DNA of 64,000 nucleotides from an uncultured Erythrobacter sp. (GCA_913055155.1 CAJXJR010000010.1:1-64000), one strand, 5' to 3'; shown: positions 46,719 to 57,038, counted from the stretch's first letter. The notes: generated from the sequence alone by a model not told the origin. Made by a program: numbers and translations.

Positions 46719-48458
46719 ATGGCTTATCCCGACGATCCCCTGTTCCCCCGCCTGCTCGACATGCTGGAAGCGGTGGCAGCGCGGCAGCCCGATGCGCCCG
46801 CGCTGGTCCACCTTGCCCATCCCGACGATACCGATCCGCGCGTGGTCACCTTCGGTGAACTGGTGCGACAGATCCACGCTCTGGCATCCAGCCTGCGTGA
46901 TGCCGGCGTGGAGCCAGCCGATTCGGTCGCCATCCTTTCCCCGACCACGCCCGATACCCTGATCGCCTTTGTCGCGGCGGCCACGGTGGCCAGCGCCTTC
47001 CCCGTCAACCCGCTGCTGACGCCGCAAGCACTGGCGCAACAGTTATCGCTGGCGCGCTCCACCGCTGTCGTCGTGCACGGCCCTGATGCCCTGATGCCCG
47101 TACGCGACAAGCTGCTCGCGACGCTGCAGCATGCCAATCCGGTTCGCACCGTGGTGGAAATCGACACCGCGAACGCGGCCGAGACGCCCTGGCCCGATAC
47201 CATCAGGCAGCTTGCGTGGCGCGACCTGGTCAGCGGCACGGCAAGCGTGCCCGCAACCGCCCCTGAACCGCGCCGCGTCGCCGCGTTGTTCCACACCGGC
47301 GGGACTTCGGGCAATCCCAAGCTGGCCGAACTCGGCGAAAGTGCGCTGGCCGCCGGTCCGCAACTGGCCGCTGTCGCCTGCAACTGGCTAGCGGATGATC
47401 GCGTACTCAGCCTGCTGCCGCATTTCCATGTCGGCGGCACGCTGTGCATCGGTCTTGCCGCGCTATCTGTGGGCGCCAGTGTCTATTCCTGCGGCGTGCT
47501 GGGCGGGCGCGATCCGGCGCTGATCGAGAACCTGTGGGAAATCTGTTACCAGCACAGGATAACCTTGCCGACCATGGTGCCGACCAGCTGGTCTGCCGTG
47601 CTTGACACCGCAACCGGCCCTGCCCCGCCATCCCTGCGCGGCGTGATGACCGGCGGCGCAGCCGCGCCGGTCGATGTCGTCCAGCGCGTGGAGCGCTATA
47701 CCTTCCTGCCGATGAGCCAAGTGTTCGGCATGACCGAGCTTTCTGGCATCTGCACCGCGCAGCCGGTGGACGGCACGTTCCGCCCACATGCCGTGGGCTA
47801 TGCGCCTGCCGGGATGGAACTCGAGTTGGAGCCGGTCGGGAACGGCCTGAGCGAGGTGAAGCTGAAAGGGCCCAACATGTTCCTTGGTTATCGCACGGCA
47901 GAGGGCCGCGTTGGTGAACTAGGCGAATGGCTGCGAAGCGGAGACCTGGGCATGTACGACGAAGAAGGCCAGCTATGCCTGCTGGGTCGTTCGAAGGATG
48001 TCATCATCCGCAGCGGCCACAATATCGACCCGCTGACGATTGAGGAGCCAGCCTACGCACACCCCGGCGTTGCCGAGGCCGTGGCCGTGGGTTTCCCCGA
48101 TGCCTATGCCGGGGACGTGCCGGTGCTGTTTGTGGTACCCGCCGGTGACGACGACCTGTCGGGCCTGGAAGAGTTGCTGGCAGAGACGATCCTCGAACCC
48201 CCTGCCCGGCCCAAGCGCATCATCCCCATCGACGCCCTGCCGCTTACCCCGGTCGGCAAGGTGGAGCGGTACAAGCTGCGCCAGCGCGCGGCGGAAATCT
48301 GCACCGAGGAATTGCTGGAAGACATGCGGCCTGCCAGCATCGCATGCAGCGACCCCGCCGCCCGCGCGATCACGCTGGAATGGGCAGATGGCACAGATGA
48401 TGCCGCGAAGGCCGAGGCCTCGAAAAGGCTGCAGCAAGTTGGCTTACACCTTGTCTGA
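46719..48458 (+). CDS. AMP-dependent acyl-CoA synthetase/ligase
   Basis: VAALFHTGGTSGNPKLAELG, FLPMSQVFGMTELSG, LLGRSKDVIIRSGHNIDPLTIEE, LTPVGKVERYKLRQ. Confidence 0.95.
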   Translation: MAYPDDPLFPRLLDMLEAVAARQPDAPALVHLAHPDDTDPRVVTFGELVRQIHALASSLRDAGVEPADSVAILSPTTPDTLIAFVAAATVASAFPVNPLLTPQALAQQLSLARSTAVVVHGPDALMPVRDKLLATLQHANPVRTVVEIDTANAAETPWPDTIRQLAWRDLVSGTASVPATAPEPRRVAALFHTGGTSGNPKLAELGESALAAGPQLAAVACNWLADDRVLSLLPHFHVGGTLCIGLAALSVGASVYSCGVLGGRDPALIENLWEICYQHRITLPTMVPTSWSAVLDTATGPAPPSLRGVMTGGAAAPVDVVQRVERYTFLPMSQVFGMTELSGICTAQPVDGTFRPHAVGYAPAGMELELEPVGNGLSEVKLKGPNMFLGYRTAEGRVGELGEWLRSGDLGMYDEEGQLCLLGRSKDVIIRSGHNIDPLTIEEPAYAHPGVAEAVAVGFPDAYAGDVPVLFVVPAGDDDLSGLEELLAETILEPPARPKRIIPIDALPLTPVGKVERYKLRQRAAEICTEELLEDMRPASIACSDPAARAITLEWADGTDDAAKAEASKRLQQVGLHLV

Positions 48459-48472
48459 AACCGATTTCACAA
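48459..48472. promoter_or_regulatory. Recurrent motif AACCGATTTCACAA
   Basis: Immediately after the ligase stop and 29 bp before the P450 start; related copies at 52112, 53019, 55869, 59736. Confidence 0.4.
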
Positions 48473-48500
48473 ATAGACCGGGGACGAAGGAGATTTGATC

Positions 48501-49694
48501 ATGGCTACCAACCCGGCCCCTCACGAATACGATTGCTTTGTCAAGGAGACCTTCGACAGCCCGCACGAGGAATTCGCCCGTCTACGCAAGGAATGCCCGG
48601 TTGCGCACAGCAACGATTTCGGCGGGTTCTGGATCGCCACGCGCTACGACGACGTGGTGCAGATGCTAGAGGACGGTGACAACTACATCACCTCCGTGCG
48701 CAACATCGTTCCCGCAAGCTCCAGCACCGCCCGTACCCCGCCGCTGCATTTCGATCCCCCGCAGCACACGCCCTATCGCAAGGCACTGGAACGCGCACTC
48801 AGTCGCGGGCGGATTTCCTCGCTCGTCCCCTCGATCCACAAGCACTCTAACGAGTTGATCGATGCCTTCATCGAGCGTGGCGAGGGCGATTTCGTGGAGC
48901 ACGTAGGCAGCTGGTTGCCCACCCTCGTGTTCGGCGACTGGATGGGCCTGAAGGAAGAGCAGACCAAGCACCTCTGGTGGCTTGCCCGCACCTACATCCG
49001 CGCCTGGGTGAATTGGGACAAGGACCGGGTGATGGAGATGCTCGACGGCATGTTCGAGATGGCCAGGGAAGTCGTCGCCGACCGCCGCGCCAATCCGCGC
49101 GATCCCAATGTCGACCCTACCTCCTCGCTGCTGGCTACAGTGCTGGATGACGGCAGCAAGATTCCCGATAACCTGCTCGAGAGCTGCACCCGGCAGGTAC
49201 TGATCATCGGCCTGACCGCGCCGCCCATGGTCTTCAGTTCGATGGCGATTTACCTGTCGCGCAATCCGGAGCTTTACGCCAAGCTGCACGCCGATCCCTC
49301 GCTCGCGCCCGATGCAATGGAGGAATTCCTCCGCCTGTTCACACCCTATCGCGGCTTTGCCCGCACCTCGAAGAAGCCCGTCGACTGGTATGGCCGCACG
49401 ATCCAGCCGGGAGAGCCGATCTGCCTTGCCTTCGCCTCCGCCAATCGCGACGAGACGAAGTTCGAGGATCCGCACGAGTTCAAGCTGAAGCGCCCCAACA
49501 TCAACGATCACGTCGCCTTCGGTCTGGGCGCCCATCGCTGCGTCGGCATGCCAGTTGCACGCCTGCAGATGGGCATTGCCCTGCAGACGCTGCTCAAGAA
49601 GGTGAAGAAGATCGAACCAGCAGGTGAGATCGTCATGAGTGGCATGCCAGAGCTTGGCCCGGTCACGGCGCCGATCCGTGTAACCCCGGCCTGA
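48501..49694 (+). CDS. Cytochrome P450
   Basis: Heme loop VAFGLGAHRCVGMPVARLQ, K-helix EEFLR, I-helix IIGLTAPPMVF. Confidence 0.94.
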   Translation: MATNPAPHEYDCFVKETFDSPHEEFARLRKECPVAHSNDFGGFWIATRYDDVVQMLEDGDNYITSVRNIVPASSSTARTPPLHFDPPQHTPYRKALERALSRGRISSLVPSIHKHSNELIDAFIERGEGDFVEHVGSWLPTLVFGDWMGLKEEQTKHLWWLARTYIRAWVNWDKDRVMEMLDGMFEMAREVVADRRANPRDPNVDPTSSLLATVLDDGSKIPDNLLESCTRQVLIIGLTAPPMVFSSMAIYLSRNPELYAKLHADPSLAPDAMEEFLRLFTPYRGFARTSKKPVDWYGRTIQPGEPICLAFASANRDETKFEDPHEFKLKRPNINDHVAFGLGAHRCVGMPVARLQMGIALQTLLKKVKKIEPAGEIVMSGMPELGPVTAPIRVTPA

Positions 49695-49828
49695 CCGACC
49701 GGGCGCGCTACGGCGCACGGCTGCCGGCCCAGGGGGCGTCGAAGCCGTGCGTCCGGCGCGCGCGATCCAGGACTTGCAGGCGTGGCCTTGCCGAGAGCCC
49801 TGCCCGACCCTGAAGACGGCGCGATCCG

Positions 49829-51046
49829 CTAGCGGAACGTTCCTGCCGCCTCCAGCGCGTCGATCTCGGCATCGCTCATTCCCAGGATGTCCTTGCAGAC
49901 CGAGCGGTTGTGCTCGCCCAGCAGCGGCGCGCGGAACATCACCTGGCTGTCGGCCCGTTCCAGCGTGATCGGAGAACGCTGGTGACCGAAGTCGCCCAAC
50001 ACCGGGTGATGCAGGTCAGTCAGGAAGCCACGTTCACGCAGCTGCGGATCGCGCTCGACAATGTCCGAATTGGTCTGCACCGCCCCCGCCGCCACGCCCT
50101 GTTCCTGCAGTTGCGCCATCAGTGCGCGGGCGTCGTGCGGTCGGGTGAGGTCACCGATCATTGCATCGAGGGCATCCTCATTGGCCTTGCGCGCGGCCAG
50201 TGTGGCAAAGCGGGCATCGTGCGCCAGCTCGGGCTGCCCCAGCGCGGTGCAAAGCGCCGCCCATTCCGCATCGCTCCACACCTCGATGGCGATCCACCGG
50301 TCTTCGCCAGCTGCCGGGTAGACATTGTGCGGTGCCGTATCCGGGTGGCGATTGCCGGTGCGCCAGCAGGCCTGGTCACCCTGCAGCACCCGATCGATCA
50401 GCGGCCACATCTGGTGCGCGATCACTTCCTGCATCGAGCCATCGATGCGGCAGCCCTTCCCCGTCCGGTCGCGCTCTCGCAGCGCGGCCAGCATGGCAGA
50501 GGCGATGAAGAACGGCAGCAGGCTGTCACCATAAAGGTGCGAGGGGATCAGCGGCGGACCGTCGGGATATCCGCTGGCGTCGATACGCCCCGCCCGGGCC
50601 GCGCCGGTAGCATCGACGCCCGGCAACCTGGCCAGCGGCCCGGTTTGGCCGAAGATGCTGCCGCTGGCCATGATGATGCCGGGATTGATGGCCTTCAGCG
50701 CCTCGTAGCCGAAGCCCATCCGCTCGATCGTGCCGGGGGAGAAATTCTCCATCACGACGTCGGCATCGCGGATCAGGTCGAACACGATCTTGCGACCTTC
50801 CTCCGTTTTCAGGTTCGCGGTCACGCTTTTCTTGGAGCTGGCGATATGAGCAAACCAGTGCTTGTTGTCGGGCGACGTCGGATCTTCGGTTGGAATGATC
50901 GGCCTACTGCGTTCGCCCGAGCGCCTTTGCCAACCTTCGATTTTTATCACCTCTGCCCCGAAATCGCCCAGCAGTTTGGTGGTGACGTTGCCCACCACCA
51001 CCCAGGAGAAATCGACGACGCGAAGACCTGCAAGCGGACCGCTCAT
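49829..51046 (-). CDS. CaiB/BaiF family CoA-transferase (pair partner A)
   Basis: LAGLRVVDFSWVVVGNVTTKLLGDFGAEVIKIEGWQRRSG; SHLYGDSLLPFF; GKGCRIDGSMQEVI. Confidence 0.92.
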   Translation of the reverse strand: MSGPLAGLRVVDFSWVVVGNVTTKLLGDFGAEVIKIEGWQRRSGERSRPIIPTEDPTSPDNKHWFAHIASSKKSVTANLKTEEGRKIVFDLIRDADVVMENFSPGTIERMGFGYEALKAINPGIIMASGSIFGQTGPLARLPGVDATGAARAGRIDASGYPDGPPLIPSHLYGDSLLPFFIASAMLAALRERDRTGKGCRIDGSMQEVIAHQMWPLIDRVLQGDQACWRTGNRHPDTAPHNVYPAAGEDRWIAIEVWSDAEWAALCTALGQPELAHDARFATLAARKANEDALDAMIGDLTRPHDARALMAQLQEQGVAAGAVQTNSDIVERDPQLRERGFLTDLHHPVLGDFGHQRSPITLERADSQVMFRAPLLGEHNRSVCKDILGMSDAEIDALEAAGTFR

Positions 51047-52086
51047 GCGCCTCTTCCTGCGTCCTGCGTGATGGCGAGGTAGCGCCGCGGCATCTGCTGA
51101 CCTGCATGCTCCACGAAGAACTCACGCGCCGTCAGTTGCGGGTCTTCGGCCACTCCGCGAGGTCCTGTTACCGGCATGATCCGCACGTCGCGCGGCGCGG
51201 CCTGGGCGATCACATCCTTGACGCTGAGCGTGGCGAGAAACCGCTCTGCCGCAGCCAGGTCGCCGCTCTCGTAAACCTCGCCCGTGACCTCGGCGATCCA
51301 GTCGGCAAGGGCCCTTTCCAGCGGAGAGCCAGGTGGCGGCAGCTGGAAAAAGGCGTAGCCATCCGCCAGGGCCCAGACCGCGCGCGAGCCACCCCAGCCG
51401 AGGTCAATCGTCTGCCCCAGCCGCTGAGATGTCCGGCCACCGGCAAACTGGTGCTGCAGGATCCACAGCGTGTTGCGCCCGGCGCCCATTTCCTGCGCAG
51501 AGATATCGACCAGCTGGCCGCGTCCCGTCTGCTGCCGTTCGCGTTCGGCCAGCAGCGCCCCGAACACCCCGGCAGCGCAGGCATGGAAGAAGTTCGCCTC
51601 TCCCGGTTCGCGCACCGGTGGCCTGTCGGCATCGCCCATTTGCCACAGGTTGCTGGCCAGTGCGGACACCACCAGTTCGCTACCCCTGTAGTGGCGATAA
51701 GGGGCCTGCTGGCCAAAGGGGGTGATCGAAACCTGGATCAATCGCGGATTGACCGCACGCAGGTCGTCGAATCCCAAACCGAACTTCGCCAGGTGGCCCG
51801 GCAGGAAGGATTCCACCAGGATATCGCTCTTGGCGACGAGTTTGAGAAAGGCGTCGCGTGCGTCGCCCGTATAATCCAGATGCATCGACTGCTTGCCGAT
51901 ATTGCCGATCGCCCATCGGCGCTTGTCCTGCGCAGGTTCCGCGTCGATGCGGATGACCGCGGCACCCAGGCTCGCCATGAACTTGGCGCAATCATAGGCC
52001 TGCGGAAGAGCGATATCGACAACGCGCAAGTCTGAAAGCAGGCTGGCACGATGGTCCGGCGGCGGAGTGTTTGCTTGCGTTTTCAC
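51043..52086 (-). CDS. CaiB/BaiF family CoA-transferase (pair partner B, divergent); GTG start proposed
   Basis: LRVVDIALPQAYDCAKFMASLGAAVIRIDAEPAQDKRRW...VSITPFGQQAPYRHYRGSELVVSALAS; 4-bp overlap with partner A. Confidence 0.87.
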   Translation of the reverse strand: MKTQANTPPPDHRASLLSDLRVVDIALPQAYDCAKFMASLGAAVIRIDAEPAQDKRRWAIGNIGKQSMHLDYTGDARDAFLKLVAKSDILVESFLPGHLAKFGLGFDDLRAVNPRLIQVSITPFGQQAPYRHYRGSELVVSALASNLWQMGDADRPPVREPGEANFFHACAAGVFGALLAERERQQTGRGQLVDISAQEMGAGRNTLWILQHQFAGGRTSQRLGQTIDLGWGGSRAVWALADGYAFFQLPPPGSPLERALADWIAEVTGEVYESGDLAAAERFLATLSVKDVIAQAAPRDVRIMPVTGPRGVAEDPQLTAREFFVEHAGQQMPRRYLAITQDAGRGA

Positions 52087-52111
52087 TCCATCCCCATATG
52101 ACACGAGCAAA

Positions 52112-52125
52112 TTGTGGAAGCCGTT
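52112..52125 (-). promoter_or_regulatory. Recurrent motif AACGGCTTCCACAA (minus orientation)
   Basis: In the divergent region between the CaiB pair and the TIGR03084-like gene. Confidence 0.35.
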
Positions 52126-52195
52126 TCATATGAAGGCCGATTTGGTCTGTCAATCGAAGCAGGGCGACCAGACGCAAAGTGAGGAAGGCAGGCAC

Positions 52196-52981
52196 ATGAA
52201 CCCGGAAGTCGTCGATTTCATCGAGGAGAACAAGGCCATAGAGACACTTGTTCGCGGGCTGTCCGAAGAGCAGTTGACCGAACCCACCGCCTTCAAGGAG
52301 TGGACCACCGAACATATCCTGAAACACCTTGCCAGCGGCAACCTGGGCGCCGTCATGTCGCTGACCGATCCGGAACGGTTCATGGCGGAATTGAAAGCCC
52401 GGCAGGCGGCCGGCAAGCGCGGCATGCCTTCGAAATACGACGACATGAGCGGGACCGAACTGATCGACGGCTGGATGGAAACCGTCGACGATATCGTTGC
52501 CCATTTCGGCGAGGCAGACCTGTCGCAGCGCGTGCCCTGGGCCAAGAAGATGAGCGCGCGTTCCTCCCTGTCTGCCAGGATGATGGAAAGCTGGTCCCAT
52601 GCCCAGGCGATCTATGACCAGTTCGGGGTGGAGCGGCAGGATACCGACCGCCTGAAGCACGTGGCCATCCTCTGCGTGAACACCTACGGCTGGACCTTCG
52701 AGAACGCGAAGAAACCGATCCCCGAGCCCAAGCCCTATGTCGAACTGACTGCGCCCTCTGGCGATACCTGGAGCTTTGGCGAGAAGAGCGATAGCGAATT
52801 GGTCCGCGGCTCGGCTACCGAGTTCTGCCAGGTCTGCACGCAGACGCGCAACGTGGCTGATACTGCGCTGCAAGTCGTCGGCCCGAACGCCACGGCCTGG
52901 ATGGCCAGCGCGCAGTGTTTCGCCGGACCGCCACACCCGCCGCCCGCACCCGGCACGCGCAAGATCAACCGCAACCGATAG
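52196..52981 (+). CDS. TIGR03084-like / DinB-fold metal-binding (maleylpyruvate isomerase N-terminal-like) protein
   Basis: LVRGLSEEQLTEPTAFKEWTTEHILKHLASGNLGAVMSL...WSHAQAIYDQFGVERQDTDRLKHVAILCVNTYGWTFENAKKPIPEPKPYVELTAPSGDTW. Confidence 0.8.
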   Translation: MNPEVVDFIEENKAIETLVRGLSEEQLTEPTAFKEWTTEHILKHLASGNLGAVMSLTDPERFMAELKARQAAGKRGMPSKYDDMSGTELIDGWMETVDDIVAHFGEADLSQRVPWAKKMSARSSLSARMMESWSHAQAIYDQFGVERQDTDRLKHVAILCVNTYGWTFENAKKPIPEPKPYVELTAPSGDTWSFGEKSDSELVRGSATEFCQVCTQTRNVADTALQVVGPNATAWMASAQCFAGPPHPPPAPGTRKINRNR

Positions 52982-53018
52982 TAAGATCTGCGAGTTTCTC
53001 GCAATTTCGGCTGGCAAA

Positions 53019-53033
53019 TTGGTGAAAACGGTT
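53019..53033 (-). promoter_or_regulatory. Recurrent motif AACCGTTTTCACCAA (minus orientation), overlapping dyad CGGTT-ACATG-AACCG (53029-53043)
   Basis: Upstream of the MFS gene at 53101. Confidence 0.35.
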
Positions 53034-53100
53034 ACATGAACCGTCGAGGGATTCGCGATCTGTCGCAAGACCGACGGCGAGCTCTTGTGGGAGGAACGCA

Positions 53101-54423
53101 TTGAAAAATTCGGCAGCTGCCTTGCCGCAATCCGAAGTGGAAGAAACGATCGGCCGCAAGGTTCTGCGACGCCTCGTTTTTCCGTCTGCCCTGTTCGTCC
53201 TGCTAAGCTCGATAGACCGCAACAACATCAGCTTTGCAGCTCTGTACATGAACGCCGACCTTGGCTTGTCCGAGACGCAATATGGCTTTGCCGCGGGCGT
53301 GCTGTTCGTTGGCTTCATGCTGGCCAAGTATCCCAGTGTCCTGCTGATGGAACGCGTGGGCTTTCGCGCATGGCTCGCCGTCATCACCATTATCTGGTCG
53401 GTGTCCGCTTTCGCGATGGGACTGATCCGCAACGAATGGGATCTCTACATTCTCCGGGTCATCCTGGGCTTTGCCGAAGGCGGACTATCGTCCGGCTTGA
53501 TGATCTACCTGACGCACTGGGCGTCAGAGCGGTTCCGGGCTTCCGTGCTGTCCATTCCGCTTATCGCCGTCTCGCTGGCGCAGGTGATCGGTGCGCCGAT
53601 TGCCGGCCTGCTGCTCGATCTCGACCAGCCCTTCGGCATTTCCAGCTGGCGGTTCATGTTCTTCGTCGAAGCAGCCCCGGCCCTGTTGCTCGGGATCTGG
53701 GCGCTTTACTGGTTCCCCGACCGTCCAGCCAAGGCCAAGTGGCTATCGGAAAAGGAAAAAAGCTGGCTGCTGGAAAACGTGGTTGGTGCAAAGTCGGGCA
53801 AGGAAGCGGGATCGCCGAAACAGCGTTGGGCCGCGCTCACCACGCCCGTGGGATGGACCTGCGCCATGATCTGGTTCTGCCTGCTGTCGGCCAATTACGG
53901 GATCATATTCTGGCTGCCGCAGATCCTGCAGGGCATGTCCGACCTTACCCCGACCCAGATCGGCGTGGTCATCGCCCTGCCCAATGCAGCCGCAATCGTC
54001 GCGCTGATCCTCAACGCCCGCCATTCGGACAAGACAGGCGAGCGTATCCTCCATGTCGCCATCCCGGCCTTGCTGGGGGGTACGAGCCTGCTGGTCGCCT
54101 ACCTCCTTGGCGCCGGCATTCCCGGCCTGCTGGCGCTGATCTTCGGGGGTGCCATGACGGGATGCACGGTTGCCGCGTTCTGGGCCATCCCGACCAAGCT
54201 GCTTCCGCCGGAAAGCCAGGCGATGGGCGTGGTGATGATCAACCTGCTTGGCGGACTTGCAGGATTGATCATCCCGGCAGCCATGGGCGCATTGCGGGAA
54301 AGTACGGGTTCGTTCCTGGCGCCGCTGCTGCTGATTTTCGCGCTCGCGGTGGTCTGTGCAGGACTGTGCCTGTTCGCCGGTGCGCAGATGCGGCGGATGG
54401 AAGCGCGTCAGGCCGCAGCCTGA
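53101..54423 (+). CDS. MFS transporter (ACS/tartrate-type), TTG start
   Basis: LSSIDRNNISFAALYMNADLGLSETQYGFAAGVLFVGFMLAKYPSVLLMERVGFRAWLAVITIIWSVSAFAMG; GGAGG upstream. Confidence 0.92.
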   Translation: MKNSAAALPQSEVEETIGRKVLRRLVFPSALFVLLSSIDRNNISFAALYMNADLGLSETQYGFAAGVLFVGFMLAKYPSVLLMERVGFRAWLAVITIIWSVSAFAMGLIRNEWDLYILRVILGFAEGGLSSGLMIYLTHWASERFRASVLSIPLIAVSLAQVIGAPIAGLLLDLDQPFGISSWRFMFFVEAAPALLLGIWALYWFPDRPAKAKWLSEKEKSWLLENVVGAKSGKEAGSPKQRWAALTTPVGWTCAMIWFCLLSANYGIIFWLPQILQGMSDLTPTQIGVVIALPNAAAIVALILNARHSDKTGERILHVAIPALLGGTSLLVAYLLGAGIPGLLALIFGGAMTGCTVAAFWAIPTKLLPPESQAMGVVMINLLGGLAGLIIPAAMGALRESTGSFLAPLLLIFALAVVCAGLCLFAGAQMRRMEARQAAA

Positions 54424-54435
54424 TCGCGAGGCAGG

Positions 54436-55812
54436 CTACCAGCGGAAAAGCGCCCCCACATCGTCGCAGTCCTCCAGCGCGAGGATGGTCTGCGCGAGGT
54501 CGCTCGCCGCTGCCGTCCCAAGCGGTACGTCTGCCTTGCCGACACACTCGATGAACTTGTCGACCAATTGCCCCGCGCTGAGCGGGTTGTCCGGATTGCC
54601 AAGAGCATCGTCCTGACCGGCTGACAGCCGACGCCCGTCGGCAAGCGTTATTTCCAGCCGGCCGCCTGCCCCCATCGACCAGGGCGCCTGCGGATCGAGG
54701 CGATGGCTCATCTTGCTGGCCATCTGCGTGATTTCCGGATCGCCCAACTCCGAAGGTTCGAAATCGTCCAACCCCAGCTTTCCGCGGCGCAAGGCCACGG
54801 CGGTGCAATAGGGGATGGAGAACTTGGCATCAATCGGCACCTGCGGCGCCGCCTTGCGATCCAGCGGCTCTATCAGCATGGCCTGGAAACCGTCGTGGAC
54901 CAGTTCGATCGCGGTAATCTCCTCAGGTGCGATACCGTGCCGGTCGCGCAAGGCCAGGGCCATCTCCACGAAACTGTGTGTCGCGCGGCAACTCGGCCAG
55001 GGCTTGTAGGTCAGGTCCTCGATGAAGAAGTGCTGGCCAAGCCTGTCCAGCATCCGCACGCGATCGGCCTTGCCGCCTGCAAACAGCGCGTAGAAACCGC
55101 CCTTGCCTTCCAGCGGCTCCTCGAAGCCTGCCACCCCGGCCTGCGCCAGTTGCGCAGAAAGGACCGCCGCCTGTGCCGGGAAACCTTCCCTCACCGCGCG
55201 CAGCACGGTGCCGCGGCTGTACTTGATCTCTCCTGGCATGGTTGACTGGCACAGGATCAGCGAGAGCGCATCGCGCGTCGCACCGGCATCAAGGTCCAGC
55301 AGCCTTGCCGCACCTGCGGCCGCCCCGATGGAGGCGATGACCGGCGGCGCATACCAGCCCAGCTGGTCGATTGGGCGTTCAAGCCCAAGGCCCACGCGAC
55401 AGGAAAGGTCGGAGCCAACGGCGAGAGCAGTCAGGAATCGCTTGCCGCTGACAGGTTCGCCTGCCTGCGCCAGCGCGATCAGTGCAGGTACCAGGCTGGC
55501 ATTCGGGTGGCCCGGTACCGGGCCGAAGGCATCTTCGTAATCCAGCGCATGGGCCATCGCCCCGTTGGCCAGCGCGGCCATGCCGGGTGTCACGCGGTGT
55601 GGCGTGCCGAGAATGGAGCATTGACCGCCCCCGGCGGCGCGCGCCACCGCGATAAAGGCCTGCACCTCGTCAGCCATGGCACTGGCGGCGATCATCACGC
55701 CGCTGGCATCCAACAACACCTGCTTCGCAGCCGCCACCGTGTCCGTCGGCAGGGCGGCGAACGAGGCCCCTGCCACGTGGCTACAAATCGTGTCGCTAAG
55801 CCCGTCAGCCAT
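54436..55812 (-). CDS. MmgE/PrpD family protein
   Basis: GTPHRVTPGMAALANGAMAHALDYEDAFGPVPGHPNASLVPALIALA...KPWPSCRATHSFVEMALALRDRHG. Confidence 0.92.
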   Translation of the reverse strand: MADGLSDTICSHVAGASFAALPTDTVAAAKQVLLDASGVMIAASAMADEVQAFIAVARAAGGGQCSILGTPHRVTPGMAALANGAMAHALDYEDAFGPVPGHPNASLVPALIALAQAGEPVSGKRFLTALAVGSDLSCRVGLGLERPIDQLGWYAPPVIASIGAAAGAARLLDLDAGATRDALSLILCQSTMPGEIKYSRGTVLRAVREGFPAQAAVLSAQLAQAGVAGFEEPLEGKGGFYALFAGGKADRVRMLDRLGQHFFIEDLTYKPWPSCRATHSFVEMALALRDRHGIAPEEITAIELVHDGFQAMLIEPLDRKAAPQVPIDAKFSIPYCTAVALRRGKLGLDDFEPSELGDPEITQMASKMSHRLDPQAPWSMGAGGRLEITLADGRRLSAGQDDALGNPDNPLSAGQLVDKFIECVGKADVPLGTAAASDLAQTILALEDCDDVGALFRW

Positions 55813-55868
55813 GTCCGGCCCTCCTCCCCGTTTCCGCTCCAGACCCTAACGCAAGCGGCAGTTCTTGC

Positions 55869-55882
55869 AACCGCTTCCACAC
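55869..55882 (+). promoter_or_regulatory. Recurrent motif AACCGCTTCCACAC
   Basis: Centre of the divergent PrpD/CapA intergenic region. Confidence 0.35.
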
Positions 55883-55925
55883 CTTGTTAGCCCGCTGGAC
55901 AGCGAAGCGAGGGAGACCGGAAAAC

Positions 55926-57038
55926 ATGCGTATTTGCGCCGTCGGCGACGTGGCACCTTGCAGGGAGGATCCGGCCGGAATTTTTGCCAGCGTTGCAGAC
56001 AGCCTGCGCGCGGCAGACCTGTGCTTCGGGCAGATGGAATGCATCGTCTCCGACCGGGGTACACCATCGCCCAATGCACGCCTCGCCATGCGAACCTCGC
56101 CCGCAGTGGCCCCGGTGCTGCGCGACGCAGGCTTCGATGTCATGTCGGTCGCCGGCAACCATGCGATGGATTACGGCGCGCAGGCGCTGGCCGATACGCT
56201 GGACAACCTCACCACGGCAGGCATCGCCTGGTCGGGTGCAGGGCCGACGATCACGCAAGCGCGCGAGCCCGCCGTCGTCGAGGCAGCAGGACGCAAGGTC
56301 GCCCTGCTTTCCTATTCCTCGATCCTGCCGGAGGGCTATGCCGCCGAAGGCAACCGGCCCGGCTGCGCGCCGCTGCGCGCGCATACGCATTACGAGATGG
56401 TGGAGCACGACCAGCCCGGCACCCCGCCGCGCGTACATACCTATGCCGTGCAGGGCGATGTCGCCGCCATGACAGAGGCCATTCGCACCGCTCGCAAGGA
56501 GGCGGAGATCGTGCTCGTCTCGGTCCATTGGGGTATCCATTTCGTGCGCGCCGATATCGCCGAATACCAGAAGGAAATTGCGCAGACCGCCATCGCAGCA
56601 GGCGCCGATGCCATCCTTGGCCACCACCCGCACCTGCTGAAGGGGATAGACTTCATCTCGGGCAAGCCGGTGATCTATTCGATGGGCAATTTCGCCATCG
56701 ACCAGCCGTGGGCCTTCAGCCAGAATATCTGGCAGGATGCCTCGCTCGAACACCTGCAAACGCTGAATGCGGGCTGGGCGCTGGAGAAGAAGTACATGGC
56801 CCCGCCGGAGACGCGGCACACGCTGATCGCGTGGCTTGATTTCGACACGCCGGACGCACCGGCACTAACGCTCCAGCCCTGCCGGATCGACGACTATTCC
56901 ATACCTCGCCCGCTCTCCCCAGGCATGCCGGAAATGGACGAGTGGATGGACTACGTAACAGCGATCACCGCAGAGGCCGGCCTGAACGCCGCCTATCGCC
57001 TGCGAGAAGATGGCATGGTGGAGTGCACCAAGGCATGA
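55926..57038 (+). CDS. CapA-family (PGA_cap) metallophosphatase-fold protein, no signal peptide
   Basis: MRICAVGDVAPCRED...CFGQMECIVSDRG...SVAGNHAMDYGAQAL...LVSVHWGIHFVRA...ILGHHPHLLKGIDF. Confidence 0.9.
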   Translation: MRICAVGDVAPCREDPAGIFASVADSLRAADLCFGQMECIVSDRGTPSPNARLAMRTSPAVAPVLRDAGFDVMSVAGNHAMDYGAQALADTLDNLTTAGIAWSGAGPTITQAREPAVVEAAGRKVALLSYSSILPEGYAAEGNRPGCAPLRAHTHYEMVEHDQPGTPPRVHTYAVQGDVAAMTEAIRTARKEAEIVLVSVHWGIHFVRADIAEYQKEIAQTAIAAGADAILGHHPHLLKGIDFISGKPVIYSMGNFAIDQPWAFSQNIWQDASLEHLQTLNAGWALEKKYMAPPETRHTLIAWLDFDTPDAPALTLQPCRIDDYSIPRPLSPGMPEMDEWMDYVTAITAEAGLNAAYRLREDGMVECTKA

